Positions 16,713 to 25,299 of a stretch of 59,649 nucleotides of DNA are shown here, piece by piece. Location of the stretch: positions 1-59,649 of IMG/VR virus record IMGVR_UViG_3300008262_000102. One strand, given 5' to 3'. Source of the stretch: a virus. The position numbers were made by a program, and so were the translations under genes. How positions within the stretch are numbered: the first letter of the stretch is position 1; the number at the start of each line of letters is the position of its first letter. The notes beneath the pieces were generated by a model. It did no database searches. It was not told the origin of the DNA and was given only the letters and a program-made list of their open reading frames with translations.

Positions 16713-18090
16713 TAAAGTTAAAAAATTTATTGAAATAGTAGAAAAGAAAACAGGTACTTCTACTTTTTGTGTGTTACCATGGATACACGTAGCCACACGC
16801 CCCAACGGCGATGCGAGATTGTGCTGTGGATCAAACGCCAGTCAGGCCACTAACGGCATCATGGACGCAGGCCTAGTAAAGAAAGAAGACGGTATTCCTG
16901 CAAATTTTGGCAAAGAGACCCTGCAGAGTGCATGGAATAACAAGTACATGCGAACAGTTAGAACTACCATGCTTGATGGAAATATTCCATCTAGTTGCTC
17001 TAAGTGTTTTGAAGAAGAATCAAAAGGTATTGTTAGCAAGCGTGTGTGGGAAACCTACTACTGGCACGAAGAAGGCACCGACCTTGCACAGTTAGTCAGA
17101 GATACAGAAGCCAACGGAGTAGTTCCACCGATGATACGGTATCTCGATCTGCGACTTGGTCATAACTGCAACTTAAAATGTGTAATGTGTACTCCGCACG
17201 ACAGCAGTAGATGGACGCAAGACTACGACAAACTGATCTCTAAAACAAAGAGTCCTATAATTCTACAACAGATTAATTGGGACAAAGACACGTTTGATAA
17301 CCAATGGTATGAAAAGCCGGAGCTCTGGGAAGAAATTTTTCAGCAGATTCCTAACATACAACAATTGTATTTTGCTGGCGGCGAGCCTTTGATGATCAAA
17401 GAGCATAGAAAGTTCTTAGAGGAGATCATTCGCAGAGGACATGCTGGCAATATCACAGTCCGATACAATTCCAACGGTGTGTTGGTTGACGATGACATCA
17501 TTGAAATATGGTCTAAGTTTCGAGAAGTTAGGTTTGCTTTCAGTATAGACGCTGTAGGTGATCGTAATCACTACATTCGATATCCTGTGAGTTGGGCAGA
17601 AACTGAAGCGGCATTAGAAAAACTCGATAATACACCAGACAATATCAAAGTAGGCATTGCCTGCGCTGTGCAAATTTTCAATATCAAACATATCATAGAC
17701 TTTGCCAAATGGAAAATACAAAAGAACTTTAAGAAAATAAACTTCTTTGAAGTATTTGGGATTCAAGCCGGCGGCGGCCTACTAAACATGCATATGCTTT
17801 ATATTCCTACCTTTCTTTCAGCACGTATTCTTTCTAAAGAAGATAAGATACAGTTGAGAAAAGATTTTGAGGAATTCAAACAATGGTTGTGGGACAACTA
17901 TAGACAGGATGACGACTTCTGGAAACACAATCCCAATGGGTGGAATCGTTGGGAAAGTATTTTAAAATTTGTAGAGGCTGAAGACCATACACAGCTGTTG
18001 CCGGATTTTAAAGAATATGTCAATAATCTAGACGGTATACGACAAACAAACGCCAAAGAGGTATTTCCGGAATTGGCACATTTACTATGA
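16705..18090 (+). CDS. Twitch-domain radical SAM protein (operon A, gene 3)
   Basis: 461 residues from the GTG at 16705, which overlaps the QueC-like stop by 8 bases; a GTG at 16678 is an alternative. The N-terminal domain has FCVLPWIHVATRPNGD, LCCG and CSKC, the layout of an N-terminal twitch auxiliary Fe-S site. The radical SAM motif is CNLKCVMC (155, 159, 162), followed by FAGGEPL. It belongs to the same type as the 20821 protein. Function unknown. Confidence 0.85.
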   Translation: MSDKVKKFIEIVEKKTGTSTFCVLPWIHVATRPNGDARLCCGSNASQATNGIMDAGLVKKEDGIPANFGKETLQSAWNNKYMRTVRTTMLDGNIPSSCSKCFEEESKGIVSKRVWETYYWHEEGTDLAQLVRDTEANGVVPPMIRYLDLRLGHNCNLKCVMCTPHDSSRWTQDYDKLISKTKSPIILQQINWDKDTFDNQWYEKPELWEEIFQQIPNIQQLYFAGGEPLMIKEHRKFLEEIIRRGHAGNITVRYNSNGVLVDDDIIEIWSKFREVRFAFSIDAVGDRNHYIRYPVSWAETEAALEKLDNTPDNIKVGIACAVQIFNIKHIIDFAKWKIQKNFKKINFFEVFGIQAGGGLLNMHMLYIPTFLSARILSKEDKIQLRKDFEEFKQWLWDNYRQDDDFWKHNPNGWNRWESILKFVEAEDHTQLLPDFKEYVNNLDGIRQTNAKEVFPELAHLL

Positions 18091-18680
18091 TGATTGATAC
18101 AGAACATTTACATCATTGGATGCAGGCCATACGGCAAAGTCCAGACCCTATGCGTACCATGGATGCTTTTTGGTCTGGGCAACTCAAGAGCAAAGAATGG
18201 CTGATTACAAACCTACGTAAGAATGTCAACAAATTTGTTAGTATAGATATCCACGGTGGGTGGGTAGGAGTATTGGCCAGTATGTTGTTTCAAAGCGATA
18301 TCTATATTACAAATATTCGCAGTGTTGACATTGACCCTACATGTGAACCTATTGCCACAATGATGAATAAGAAAGAGGAAATGGCTGGCAAATTCCGTGC
18401 AGTGACCGCAGACATGTGTGCCATTCGCAGTGATGCTGACGTTGTTATCAACACCAGCTGCGAACATATCACACAGGAACAATATGATCTTTGGTTAAGC
18501 GGCATGCCTTATAATACTTTATTGGTGTTACAGAGTAACAATTACGATATTCTAGAACATGTAAGAATTGCCAACGACCTCGACGAGTTTAAAACACAGT
18601 CTAAAATCAATGTGTTATGGGCAGGCGAATTAGAATTACCTCTATACAAAAGATTTATGATTATAGGACGCAATGTTTAA
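18087..18680 (+). CDS. Class I SAM-dependent methyltransferase-like protein (operon A, gene 4)
   Basis: 197 residues. The fold is suggested by FVSIDIHGGWVGVLASMLF (motif I position), then IRSVDIDPTCEPIA with an acidic residue ending strand 2, AVTADMCAI and ADVVINTSCEHI at motif IV. Glycines of motif I are altered (IHGGW instead of GxGxG). It overlaps both neighbours by 4 and 8 bases. Methyl transfer is inferred. Confidence 0.6.
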   Translation: MMIDTEHLHHWMQAIRQSPDPMRTMDAFWSGQLKSKEWLITNLRKNVNKFVSIDIHGGWVGVLASMLFQSDIYITNIRSVDIDPTCEPIATMMNKKEEMAGKFRAVTADMCAIRSDADVVINTSCEHITQEQYDLWLSGMPYNTLLVLQSNNYDILEHVRIANDLDEFKTQSKINVLWAGELELPLYKRFMIIGRNV

Positions 18681-19749
18681 GTTTAACGAATTAAAAACAG
18701 TTCATTTAGAGATCAGCACACGTTGCCAAGCAGCCTGTCCTATGTGTCCTCGCAACTATAAAGGTGGATTAGAGAATCCCAACTTAAAGATAGCTGACTG
18801 GACCTATGACGACTTTGTAACGATCTTTGATAAAGAGACGTTGGCACAGTTAGAAGGAGTGTACTTCTGTGGTAACTTCGGAGATCCCATGATGAATAAC
18901 GATCTCATCCCCATGTGTCGGTATCTCAAAGATAATGCTCCACATATTGATTTAAGAATTCACACCAACGGCGGCGCAAGAAGTGCAGTTTGGTGGAATG
19001 ATTTATATTCCGCAATGCCGGAAAAACATGTTGTGGTGTTTGCGCTTGACGGATTAGAAGATACACATCACTTGTATCGAGTAGGCACTATGTATGAACG
19101 TGTGGTACACAATGCCAAATTGTTTATTGATGCTGGTGGCATAGCAGAATGGGTGTTTATTAAATTCAAACACAACGAGCATCAAGTAGAGGAAGCAGAA
19201 TCGAGATCAAAACGATTGGGATTTCAACGTTTCACTGTTAAGAATACTATTAGATTTATCGGGGAATTAAAATTTGCTGTGCTGGATAAAGAAGGTGATA
19301 CACTCTATTATCTAGAGCCCCCGACTACCAATCAAGTAACACTAATAGATGCCGAAACCATTAAGAACTTTAAAAAATGGTACTCAGAAACTTCAGTTGA
19401 TTGTTATGCATTATCTAAAAAAGAAATTTACATAGACGCACACAAGAATGTGTTTCCTTGTTGCTTTCTTGCATCAGCACCTTACAATCACAGCAGCTCT
19501 CAAAGTATCGTAGCCGATATTAAAAAACAAATCTTAGATCAATATTATGAACTTGTAACTGATCTAGGCGGCATTGAAAGTCTAAATGCAGTGGATCGAG
19601 GAATCAAAGGCATCATCGACGACGATAAATGGCAACAGGTATGGGAGCCATATTGGACTGACAAGAAATTAATAACCTGCGCTAGAGTCTGCGGTGTAAA
19701 CGATCTTTCTAAGCCCAATGATCAGTTTGTCACAAGGGTGACCAATTGA
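18673..19749 (+). CDS. Radical SAM/SPASM-type protein (operon A, gene 5)
   Basis: 358 residues. CQAACPMC (Cys18, 22, 25) at the extreme N-terminus, then YFCGNFGDP in place of the GGEP motif, then a C-terminal Cys set (DCYALSKKEIYIDAHKNVFP, CCF, CARVCG) typical of SPASM domains that bind auxiliary clusters. The stop overlaps the TTG start of the next gene by 4 bases. Confidence 0.82.
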   Translation: MFKFNELKTVHLEISTRCQAACPMCPRNYKGGLENPNLKIADWTYDDFVTIFDKETLAQLEGVYFCGNFGDPMMNNDLIPMCRYLKDNAPHIDLRIHTNGGARSAVWWNDLYSAMPEKHVVVFALDGLEDTHHLYRVGTMYERVVHNAKLFIDAGGIAEWVFIKFKHNEHQVEEAESRSKRLGFQRFTVKNTIRFIGELKFAVLDKEGDTLYYLEPPTTNQVTLIDAETIKNFKKWYSETSVDCYALSKKEIYIDAHKNVFPCCFLASAPYNHSSSQSIVADIKKQILDQYYELVTDLGGIESLNAVDRGIKGIIDDDKWQQVWEPYWTDKKLITCARVCGVNDLSKPNDQFVTRVTN

Positions 19750-20828
19750 ATAAAATCTTTGCTATCACTCCTGTCAACGAAGATCCGTTTATTGTAACCT
19801 GGGATCTAGGACGGAGATGCAACTACGATTGCAGTTATTGTCCTGCCCATAGACATGATAATTTCAGTTCACATGCCAGTTTAGAACAATTAAAAGCTAC
19901 GACAAATTTCTTGTTTGATTACATTCTATTGGTTTCGCAGCATAGAAAAAACAAAGATTTTCATGTGAGCTTTACCGGTGGTGAGCCTACAGTTAATCCT
20001 GTATTCATTGATTTTGCAAAATACATTCGCAAAGAGTATGATGACACATACAAGAATGCGTTTAATCTAAAGCTCAGTCTAACCACTAATGGCGCGATGA
20101 GCGAAAAAACAGCACAGGCTGTGATTGAAAATTTTGATTATGTGACAGTTAGCTATCATGCAGAAGCCAAAGACTCAGTCAAGACCAGTGTTATTGATCG
20201 AATTAAATTTTTCAACAGCAGTGAAATTGGGGTCAAGGTAAATGTAATGTTTCATGCAGACTACTTCGATGAATGTAAGACAGTCTGTGAAAGATTATCA
20301 TCATGGGATGTAAAGTTCATCCCTCGACTGATAGGTGATGACCCTGACAGTAAGTCCAGTCAAGCACACTTGTACACTGATGATCACAAACAGTGGCTAA
20401 AACAAAACTGGAATATTGATATTACTCCTACTTCTAGACCATGTTGCGGTGGTAGAGAGTTTGGAGTTTGCAGCACTGCTGGTCAAGAAACAGCAAAAGC
20501 AGTAACTGATAGACAATTTAAGAATTGGCACTGTTCAGTTAATTGGTACTTTTTACACATAGAACAACAAACAGGATTGGTATATCATCACCAGACCTGT
20601 CAAGCCACACTCGACAGCAAACGAGGAAGCATAGGAACATTAACAGAATCAGATACTATTGTTGAAACCCTACGCGACCACTTGATTAATAAAACAATGC
20701 CGGTGATAACGTGTCCTAATAATCTCTGCGGCTGCGGCCTATGTACTCCAAAGAGTTCCGATAGGCAAAAATTAATGTCAGCTATGAAAGATGTAATGAT
20801 CAGCACAGAGATTTTTCACAATGTCTAA
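19746..20828 (+). CDS. Radical SAM enzyme with Cys-rich C-terminus (operon A, gene 6; paralogue of 11042)
   Basis: 360 residues from a TTG start inside a TTGA overlap. CNYDCSYC (25, 29, 32), FTGGEPT, then CCGG, CSVNW, C-x-ATLDSKRG and a final CGCGLCTPK, the same tail as the protein at 11042. The pair shows that the enzyme type was duplicated into two transcription units of opposite orientation, one beside the halogenase. Confidence 0.85.
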   Translation: MNKIFAITPVNEDPFIVTWDLGRRCNYDCSYCPAHRHDNFSSHASLEQLKATTNFLFDYILLVSQHRKNKDFHVSFTGGEPTVNPVFIDFAKYIRKEYDDTYKNAFNLKLSLTTNGAMSEKTAQAVIENFDYVTVSYHAEAKDSVKTSVIDRIKFFNSSEIGVKVNVMFHADYFDECKTVCERLSSWDVKFIPRLIGDDPDSKSSQAHLYTDDHKQWLKQNWNIDITPTSRPCCGGREFGVCSTAGQETAKAVTDRQFKNWHCSVNWYFLHIEQQTGLVYHHQTCQATLDSKRGSIGTLTESDTIVETLRDHLINKTMPVITCPNNLCGCGLCTPKSSDRQKLMSAMKDVMISTEIFHNV

Positions 20829-21894
20829 TACTGTATGTGCATATCCGTGGGCTGGAGCGGCAGTAAGGCCCGACGGCACTATTCTTCCTTGCTGTAAATT
20901 TATACACAACAAAGAATTTGGCAATATCACAGACCAAGATCCCAGAAATTCCAGCGCATGGTCCGAGCTACGCAAGAGCATGTTAGCAGGAAATAAAATT
21001 GATAACTGTAAAACATGTTATAGAGATGAAGCCAGCGGAGTTGAAAGTCTAAGGCAACAGAGTTTAAAATTTTATCAACCAGTTGACACCAAGGCGCAGC
21101 CTCTCAAACAGTTAGAAGTCAGCTTTGACAATTTATGCAATCTTGCCTGTGTCATGTGTTCTGAAGAATTCAGTACTAAATGGCAGACAGAAAAATACAC
21201 TCACAGAAAAATCATAGCCACCGGTGTTATGGCGCATGGATTTGATTATACTTCTTGGGATTTAACCAAGGTCACGCATCTTAAAATAATAGGCGGCGAG
21301 CCGATGATGAGTCAAGAAAAATTTATCAAACTGCTTAGACAATTTGACTTAAAGAATCTTGAGGTAGCTGTTACTACAAACGGTACAATTTTACCAAATT
21401 TGGATCTTAAAACTCTATTAGAAACTTGTAAGAGTGTATCTTATAAAGTCAGTCTCGATGGAGTAGGAGAAATCAACGATTGGATTAGATGGCCAAGTAA
21501 ATTTTCTGTGATAGAAAATAACATCAACACTCTGGAACAATGGTGGGCAGGCACTAACGTTGATTTACAATTCCACACTGTGATTGGAATATATAATATC
21601 AATCATTTGCAAGACTTAGTGGATTTTGTAGTGAAGAAACCTGACTGGAACATTACCTGGAACTGGGTAACTACTCCTGCATGGCAATCAATATCAGTAG
21701 TAACGGACAAAGAAAATTTAAAAATACAATTACAAGAATTAGGATCAAAGTATGATCTTGATCCTAATCCCTTCTATATCAGTGTTGATAGGCTATGTGA
21801 TGAATCACAGTCCGATTGGCTCACTGCTGTAAAAGAAACCCAAAGACTGATTTCGGAAAGAAACGTAGTTCCTACAAATTTTAATGTAGGTTAA
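20821..21894 (+). CDS. Twitch-domain radical SAM protein (operon A, gene 7)
   Basis: 357 residues. N-terminal CAYPWAGAAVRPDG, CC (24-25) and CKTC (63, 66) form the twitch-type cluster site; the radical SAM motif is CNLACVMC (106, 110, 113), then IIGGEPM. It resembles the protein at 16705. Its 3-prime end overlaps, tail to tail, the fibre gene on the other strand by 14 bases. Confidence 0.85.
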   Translation: MSNTVCAYPWAGAAVRPDGTILPCCKFIHNKEFGNITDQDPRNSSAWSELRKSMLAGNKIDNCKTCYRDEASGVESLRQQSLKFYQPVDTKAQPLKQLEVSFDNLCNLACVMCSEEFSTKWQTEKYTHRKIIATGVMAHGFDYTSWDLTKVTHLKIIGGEPMMSQEKFIKLLRQFDLKNLEVAVTTNGTILPNLDLKTLLETCKSVSYKVSLDGVGEINDWIRWPSKFSVIENNINTLEQWWAGTNVDLQFHTVIGIYNINHLQDLVDFVVKKPDWNITWNWVTTPAWQSISVVTDKENLKIQLQELGSKYDLDPNPFYISVDRLCDESQSDWLTAVKETQRLISERNVVPTNFNVG

Positions 21895-23152
21895 CCCAAG
21901 CACTGCTGTCGTATACCTGCACTTTATTTGTGGCTGCAGGAGTAGTGCCCGATGTCATAAAAATCATCATACCAGCAGTTGGAGTCGGCACTAATGCGGT
22001 ACGAGCCGTGTCGTCGGCTACTACAGGAAGTTTTGGAGGTAACTGAAACTCTGTTGAAGTTGGTTTGAATCGTATGGTATTCGTAGCGTTTACTGTTAAA
22101 TCCATTCTCGCAGGCGGATTACTTCCAGGCGTTACTACACCGTCTACCACAACACTTAGAATAGATGACGGTTGAAATTGTGTACCATCGTATGCAGAAA
22201 AAGTAATACCTCCGACGAAATCTCCGTTTTGAACTATTGTCTGTGAAACAATCGATCCTCTGGATTTCTGAATAAGTATCGATGGGCCAAACGTAGCTGA
22301 GCTAATGAAAGCAGCTACGTTTAGAGTGGGGGTATTTGGAACACTACCGTCATGACTGCTAACAACGTTGACGCCGCTATCGGATATAAAGAGCGGATTA
22401 CCGGTTATTACAGATGCACCAGACAATGCAATGCCAGTAAGAGCCGCTGTTTTGGCGGTGTTATTGATAATAGTTGATGTATCTGTGGCTAACACATTAC
22501 CGGTGACGTTGGCAAACACTGGAGCAACGATTCTTCCATCAACACCGTCTACTAGAAGAGTAGACGAATCTGAAAATACACTGCCAGTGATATCGCCAGT
22601 AAACCGTCCTACAAAAGATTTGTCAATGGCATTAACCATCAAGCTGGAATCATCTGCAAAAATTGATCCGTTTACATCGCCGTCGACGTTTCCAGTAACA
22701 TTGCCAGTTAAGTTTCCAGTAACATTACCAGTTAAGTTTCCAGTAACATTGCCAGTTAAGTTTCCAAAAAATCCGTTAGAGGCATATATTTTTTCGTCAA
22801 TGGTATCTATCATAACCGACGAGTCATCAGCAAAAATAGAACCCTGCAATGCTGACGCATTAATTATGCCGTTATAGTTTGATAAATCTACAGATGCAGA
22901 TAAACTTGCGGTGGCATCGTTGTATGTGAACGTTATTCCTGAATGTACTCCGTTGCTGAACAGAGTGGCTGACGCATCTTGCGCATCTTCATTGGTATAT
23001 CCGGTAATTTGTATACCGCCGAGAGTACTGCCGTTTCCGACATATAATCTCTCAGCTCCTGGTGTCGTAACAAACAACAGCTCGCCTTGTGCAAGCGGCT
23101 GCGTCATTGCTAATCTTTCTGCATCAGTGCCTCTGCGAATCTGTAAGGGCAT
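21881..23152 (-). CDS. Tail-fibre-like protein with Mtd-type N-terminus and GNLT/GNVT repeats
   Basis: 423 residues. The N-terminus PLQIRRGTDAERLAM, AQGELLFVTT, RLYVGNGSTLGG is the motif set of the major-tropism-determinant/fibre N-terminal domain. The middle has glycine-rich short beta repeats, including three exact 24-base DNA repeats encoding GNLTGNVT. The C-terminus ends with ATNKVQVYDSSAWVNLH, a common fibre trimer-tip ending. CAGGAG and an exact TATAAATA late promoter precede it. It is the only clear virion gene inside the enzyme island. Confidence 0.8.
   Translation of the reverse strand: MPLQIRRGTDAERLAMTQPLAQGELLFVTTPGAERLYVGNGSTLGGIQITGYTNEDAQDASATLFSNGVHSGITFTYNDATASLSASVDLSNYNGIINASALQGSIFADDSSVMIDTIDEKIYASNGFFGNLTGNVTGNLTGNVTGNLTGNVTGNVDGDVNGSIFADDSSLMVNAIDKSFVGRFTGDITGSVFSDSSTLLVDGVDGRIVAPVFANVTGNVLATDTSTIINNTAKTAALTGIALSGASVITGNPLFISDSGVNVVSSHDGSVPNTPTLNVAAFISSATFGPSILIQKSRGSIVSQTIVQNGDFVGGITFSAYDGTQFQPSSILSVVVDGVVTPGSNPPARMDLTVNATNTIRFKPTSTEFQLPPKLPVVADDTARTALVPTPTAGMMIFMTSGTTPAATNKVQVYDSSAWVNLH
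22692..22763 (-). repeat. Three tandem 24-base repeats in the fibre gene
   Basis: Units at 22692-22715, 22716-22739 and 22740-22763 differ by one base and encode GNLTGNVT steps. Such in-frame repeats can change fibre length by slippage or recombination. Confidence 0.9.
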
Positions 23153-23185
23153 ATTTAACTCCTGGGTGTCATTGACTTCATAGTA

Positions 23186-23193
23186 TATTTATA
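23186..23193 (-). promoter_or_regulatory. T4-type late promoter (TATAAATA) for the fibre gene
   Basis: Exact TATAAATA on the minus strand, 33 bases before the fibre ATG, with CAGGAG near the start. It gives a normal leader. Confidence 0.75.
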
Positions 23194-23234
23194 CCTACTT
23201 ACGCAAACTGCTTTCAAGCAAATTTACAAGTAGG
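23194..23234. repeat. Inverted repeat next to the late promoter
   Basis: CCTACTT at 23194-23200 and AAGTAGG at 23228-23234 form a stem that also brings GCAAA/TTTGC-type segments together. It separates the B12-type radical SAM gene from the fibre promoter. With no T run it is a doubtful terminator. Confidence 0.4.
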
Positions 23235-23253
23235 TAGGAAAAGTGCGTATATT

Positions 23254-24723
23254 TTAGTTGGCGTCAGCAAATTTCTGCAATAACGCCTTGTATTCCTGCA
23301 TCATTTCAGATTTTCTTAAATTATATTTGGCCCAATCAATGTCTCGCCACCTTGATTTTTGTATGGTGTCTGCGTCATCTAGCTGATAACTCAGCATCAA
23401 AAACAGATACCACGAATTAACGGTACCGAGATCCAAGGAGATATCGCTGAATCGCTGTGCAGTTTTTTCGGCAAATTTGCGATCCATGATAGAGCTTTTC
23501 CAGTACCCTACTTCGTCACTTAGTTCGTACCCGTATTTTTCATAGTTTTTATCGATATCACTCAAATAAAAATTACTAGGAGTAATAGCCAATGGCATCC
23601 ATATAGAATTGATACCGGAATTTATGAACCAATTAAAGCTCTCTTCGAGCTGTTCTGGAGTTTCGTACGGCAACCCTACTATCAGTGAACAGATGATCGA
23701 AATCTCTTGATTCCACAGGTCATAATACAATCTTGGAAGAAATTCCTTTATTTTGTTCTCAGCTAAACCTTTGCCTATAAACTTAGCTGTGCGGGGATTC
23801 ATGCTTTCAATTCCAAACGCTGCAGACTTCAACCCCATTTCTTTAAGTAGCGTGATTTGCTCTGGATGAGCGTAGAGCAGATCCAGCCTTAGATATGCTA
23901 CAAATTGTATACGAAACGGTAACGTTGTAAAAACTTCATGTAACAGTTCTAGTTTATAGGTAGAATCGTTGAAGGTATCATCACTGAACATGTAGTTAGT
24001 GGTACCAAACATTTCATAATTTCTAATCAATTCTTCTCTAATTAATTCTGGATCTCTGATATAATCGAATTTCTTTTTACCGTTTAACGGATAGGAGCAG
24101 AATTTACAATTAAAAATACATCCTCTACTGATTTCAATTGGCAGTGTTTCTTTAGGTAAAATACAATCGCTGGGTTCCCAGATATGCCTCATAGTCGATA
24201 CCTCGAGTAGCTGATGGTCTCCGTTGATAATTTCTTTATCATGTAATTTTGGATATATCTTCTTTGGACCGTATCTTAACCCGTTGAGATAATCTAATAC
24301 AACTACTTCTCCGTATCCTGTTACTATTACGTCAAATATATCATCCTCTTTGTACCAATTTATGTTTCCGCCACCGCCTATGATTTTAATTTTTTTATTT
24401 TTTGTTTTATAAAAATTTATAACCTTGCGTAATCTATCAGAAATTGTTCTTAACTTTTTATATGTAGAACTGATCATTTCGTCAGTTTGCGATTTCAAAA
24501 AGGTTGTGCTCACACATAACGCTAATGTATTATCTCCAGTAAATTTGTCTAATAACATAGATAGTTGATCAAAGTCAAATTCGTCGACAAAATCAATAAC
24601 CTGAGTTGTATACCCGTGTTGTCTTAAATGACTTCCTATGCGATATGCCCCGATAGCTCGCTGAAATTCATTGCCGGATATACCGGTGAGGATTATGACA
24701 TCAACTGCCATTGTAGATAACAT
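23254..24723 (-). CDS. B12-binding-type radical SAM protein (operon B, last gene)
   Basis: 489 residues. The N-terminal 150 residues form a Rossmann/B12-binding-like domain (RAIGAYRIGSHLRQHGY, CVSTTFLKS, IIGGGGN, VIVTGYGE) without the canonical DxHxxG. The cluster motif is CIFNCKFC (202, 206, 209), followed by FSDDTFND and the EMGLKSAAFGIES barrel motif. The protein at 45371 is a full-length paralogue. GGATGA lies just upstream of the ATG at 24723. Class B radical SAM enzymes commonly methylate inactivated carbon or do related chemistry. Confidence 0.85.
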   Translation of the reverse strand: MLSTMAVDVIILTGISGNEFQRAIGAYRIGSHLRQHGYTTQVIDFVDEFDFDQLSMLLDKFTGDNTLALCVSTTFLKSQTDEMISSTYKKLRTISDRLRKVINFYKTKNKKIKIIGGGGNINWYKEDDIFDVIVTGYGEVVVLDYLNGLRYGPKKIYPKLHDKEIINGDHQLLEVSTMRHIWEPSDCILPKETLPIEISRGCIFNCKFCSYPLNGKKKFDYIRDPELIREELIRNYEMFGTTNYMFSDDTFNDSTYKLELLHEVFTTLPFRIQFVAYLRLDLLYAHPEQITLLKEMGLKSAAFGIESMNPRTAKFIGKGLAENKIKEFLPRLYYDLWNQEISIICSLIVGLPYETPEQLEESFNWFINSGINSIWMPLAITPSNFYLSDIDKNYEKYGYELSDEVGYWKSSIMDRKFAEKTAQRFSDISLDLGTVNSWYLFLMLSYQLDDADTIQKSRWRDIDWAKYNLRKSEMMQEYKALLQKFADAN

Positions 24724-24729
24724 CGTAAA

Positions 24730-25299
24730 TCATCCTGCTTCACAAATAACCAAATGAATTCGCGGCTCCCAACCGCCATTATATACAAAGTGGTCTCTGG
24801 TTGTATCTACTTTATAAAAGTATCCATCTGCAGGAATATGATAACACTTTGCGGCCAATTGGTCGTCGACTACCTTTTCACCAAACAGTGCATTGGTATT
24901 GGTTTCAATAACCAAATGATATCTTTTTTCAAAATCAGCATGTATGCTAAGACCAGTTTTTGGCATTAATCGCATGAATCTAATTCGGCCAAATTTTGTG
25001 TTCTCGGCAGCTGACAATGCTTCTAAGACTTGTCTTGTATATGTAGGAGTATTGGGATTCCACAGTGAAAAGTCAGATTCTTTTCCTACAAACTCTTTTA
25101 ATTTTTTGTCATACAAACTACCCGAACTGTCTAGCCATATATCTTGTGCATCGGGTCTATGCGTGAGCCCTATTTGATTGCCTGGCATTAGTTTTTCTGG
25201 AGTCATAGCCGGCCAAGGATATATTGACAAGATTGCAGTTAGGTCTTGTTTTACTTTATCAATGTCGCAGCTTGACTCAGTTTTGGTTATAAAATTCAT
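24730..25299 (-). CDS. Aspartyl/asparaginyl beta-hydroxylase-like 2OG oxygenase (operon B)
   Basis: 189 residues. TGLSIHADFEKRYHLVIETN gives the HxD metal pair, and DTTRDHFVYNGGWEPRIHLV supplies the distal His and the Arg for 2-oxoglutarate. The order and spacing suit the Asp/Asn beta-hydroxylase family. The 4-base overlap with the upstream ATP-pyrophosphatase gene couples translation. It probably hydroxylates a protein or amino-acid-derived substrate. Confidence 0.7.
   Translation of the reverse strand: MNFITKTESSCDIDKVKQDLTAILSIYPWPAMTPEKLMPGNQIGLTHRPDAQDIWLDSSGSLYDKKLKEFVGKESDFSLWNPNTPTYTRQVLEALSAAENTKFGRIRFMRLMPKTGLSIHADFEKRYHLVIETNTNALFGEKVVDDQLAAKCYHIPADGYFYKVDTTRDHFVYNGGWEPRIHLVICEAG

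Noticed and set aside
1398-20828. Complete 7-deazaguanine DNA-modification system
   Set aside because: Only QueD-like and QueC-like proteins are seen. None of the radical SAM proteins looks like QueE, and no DpdA or FolE is present in the window.
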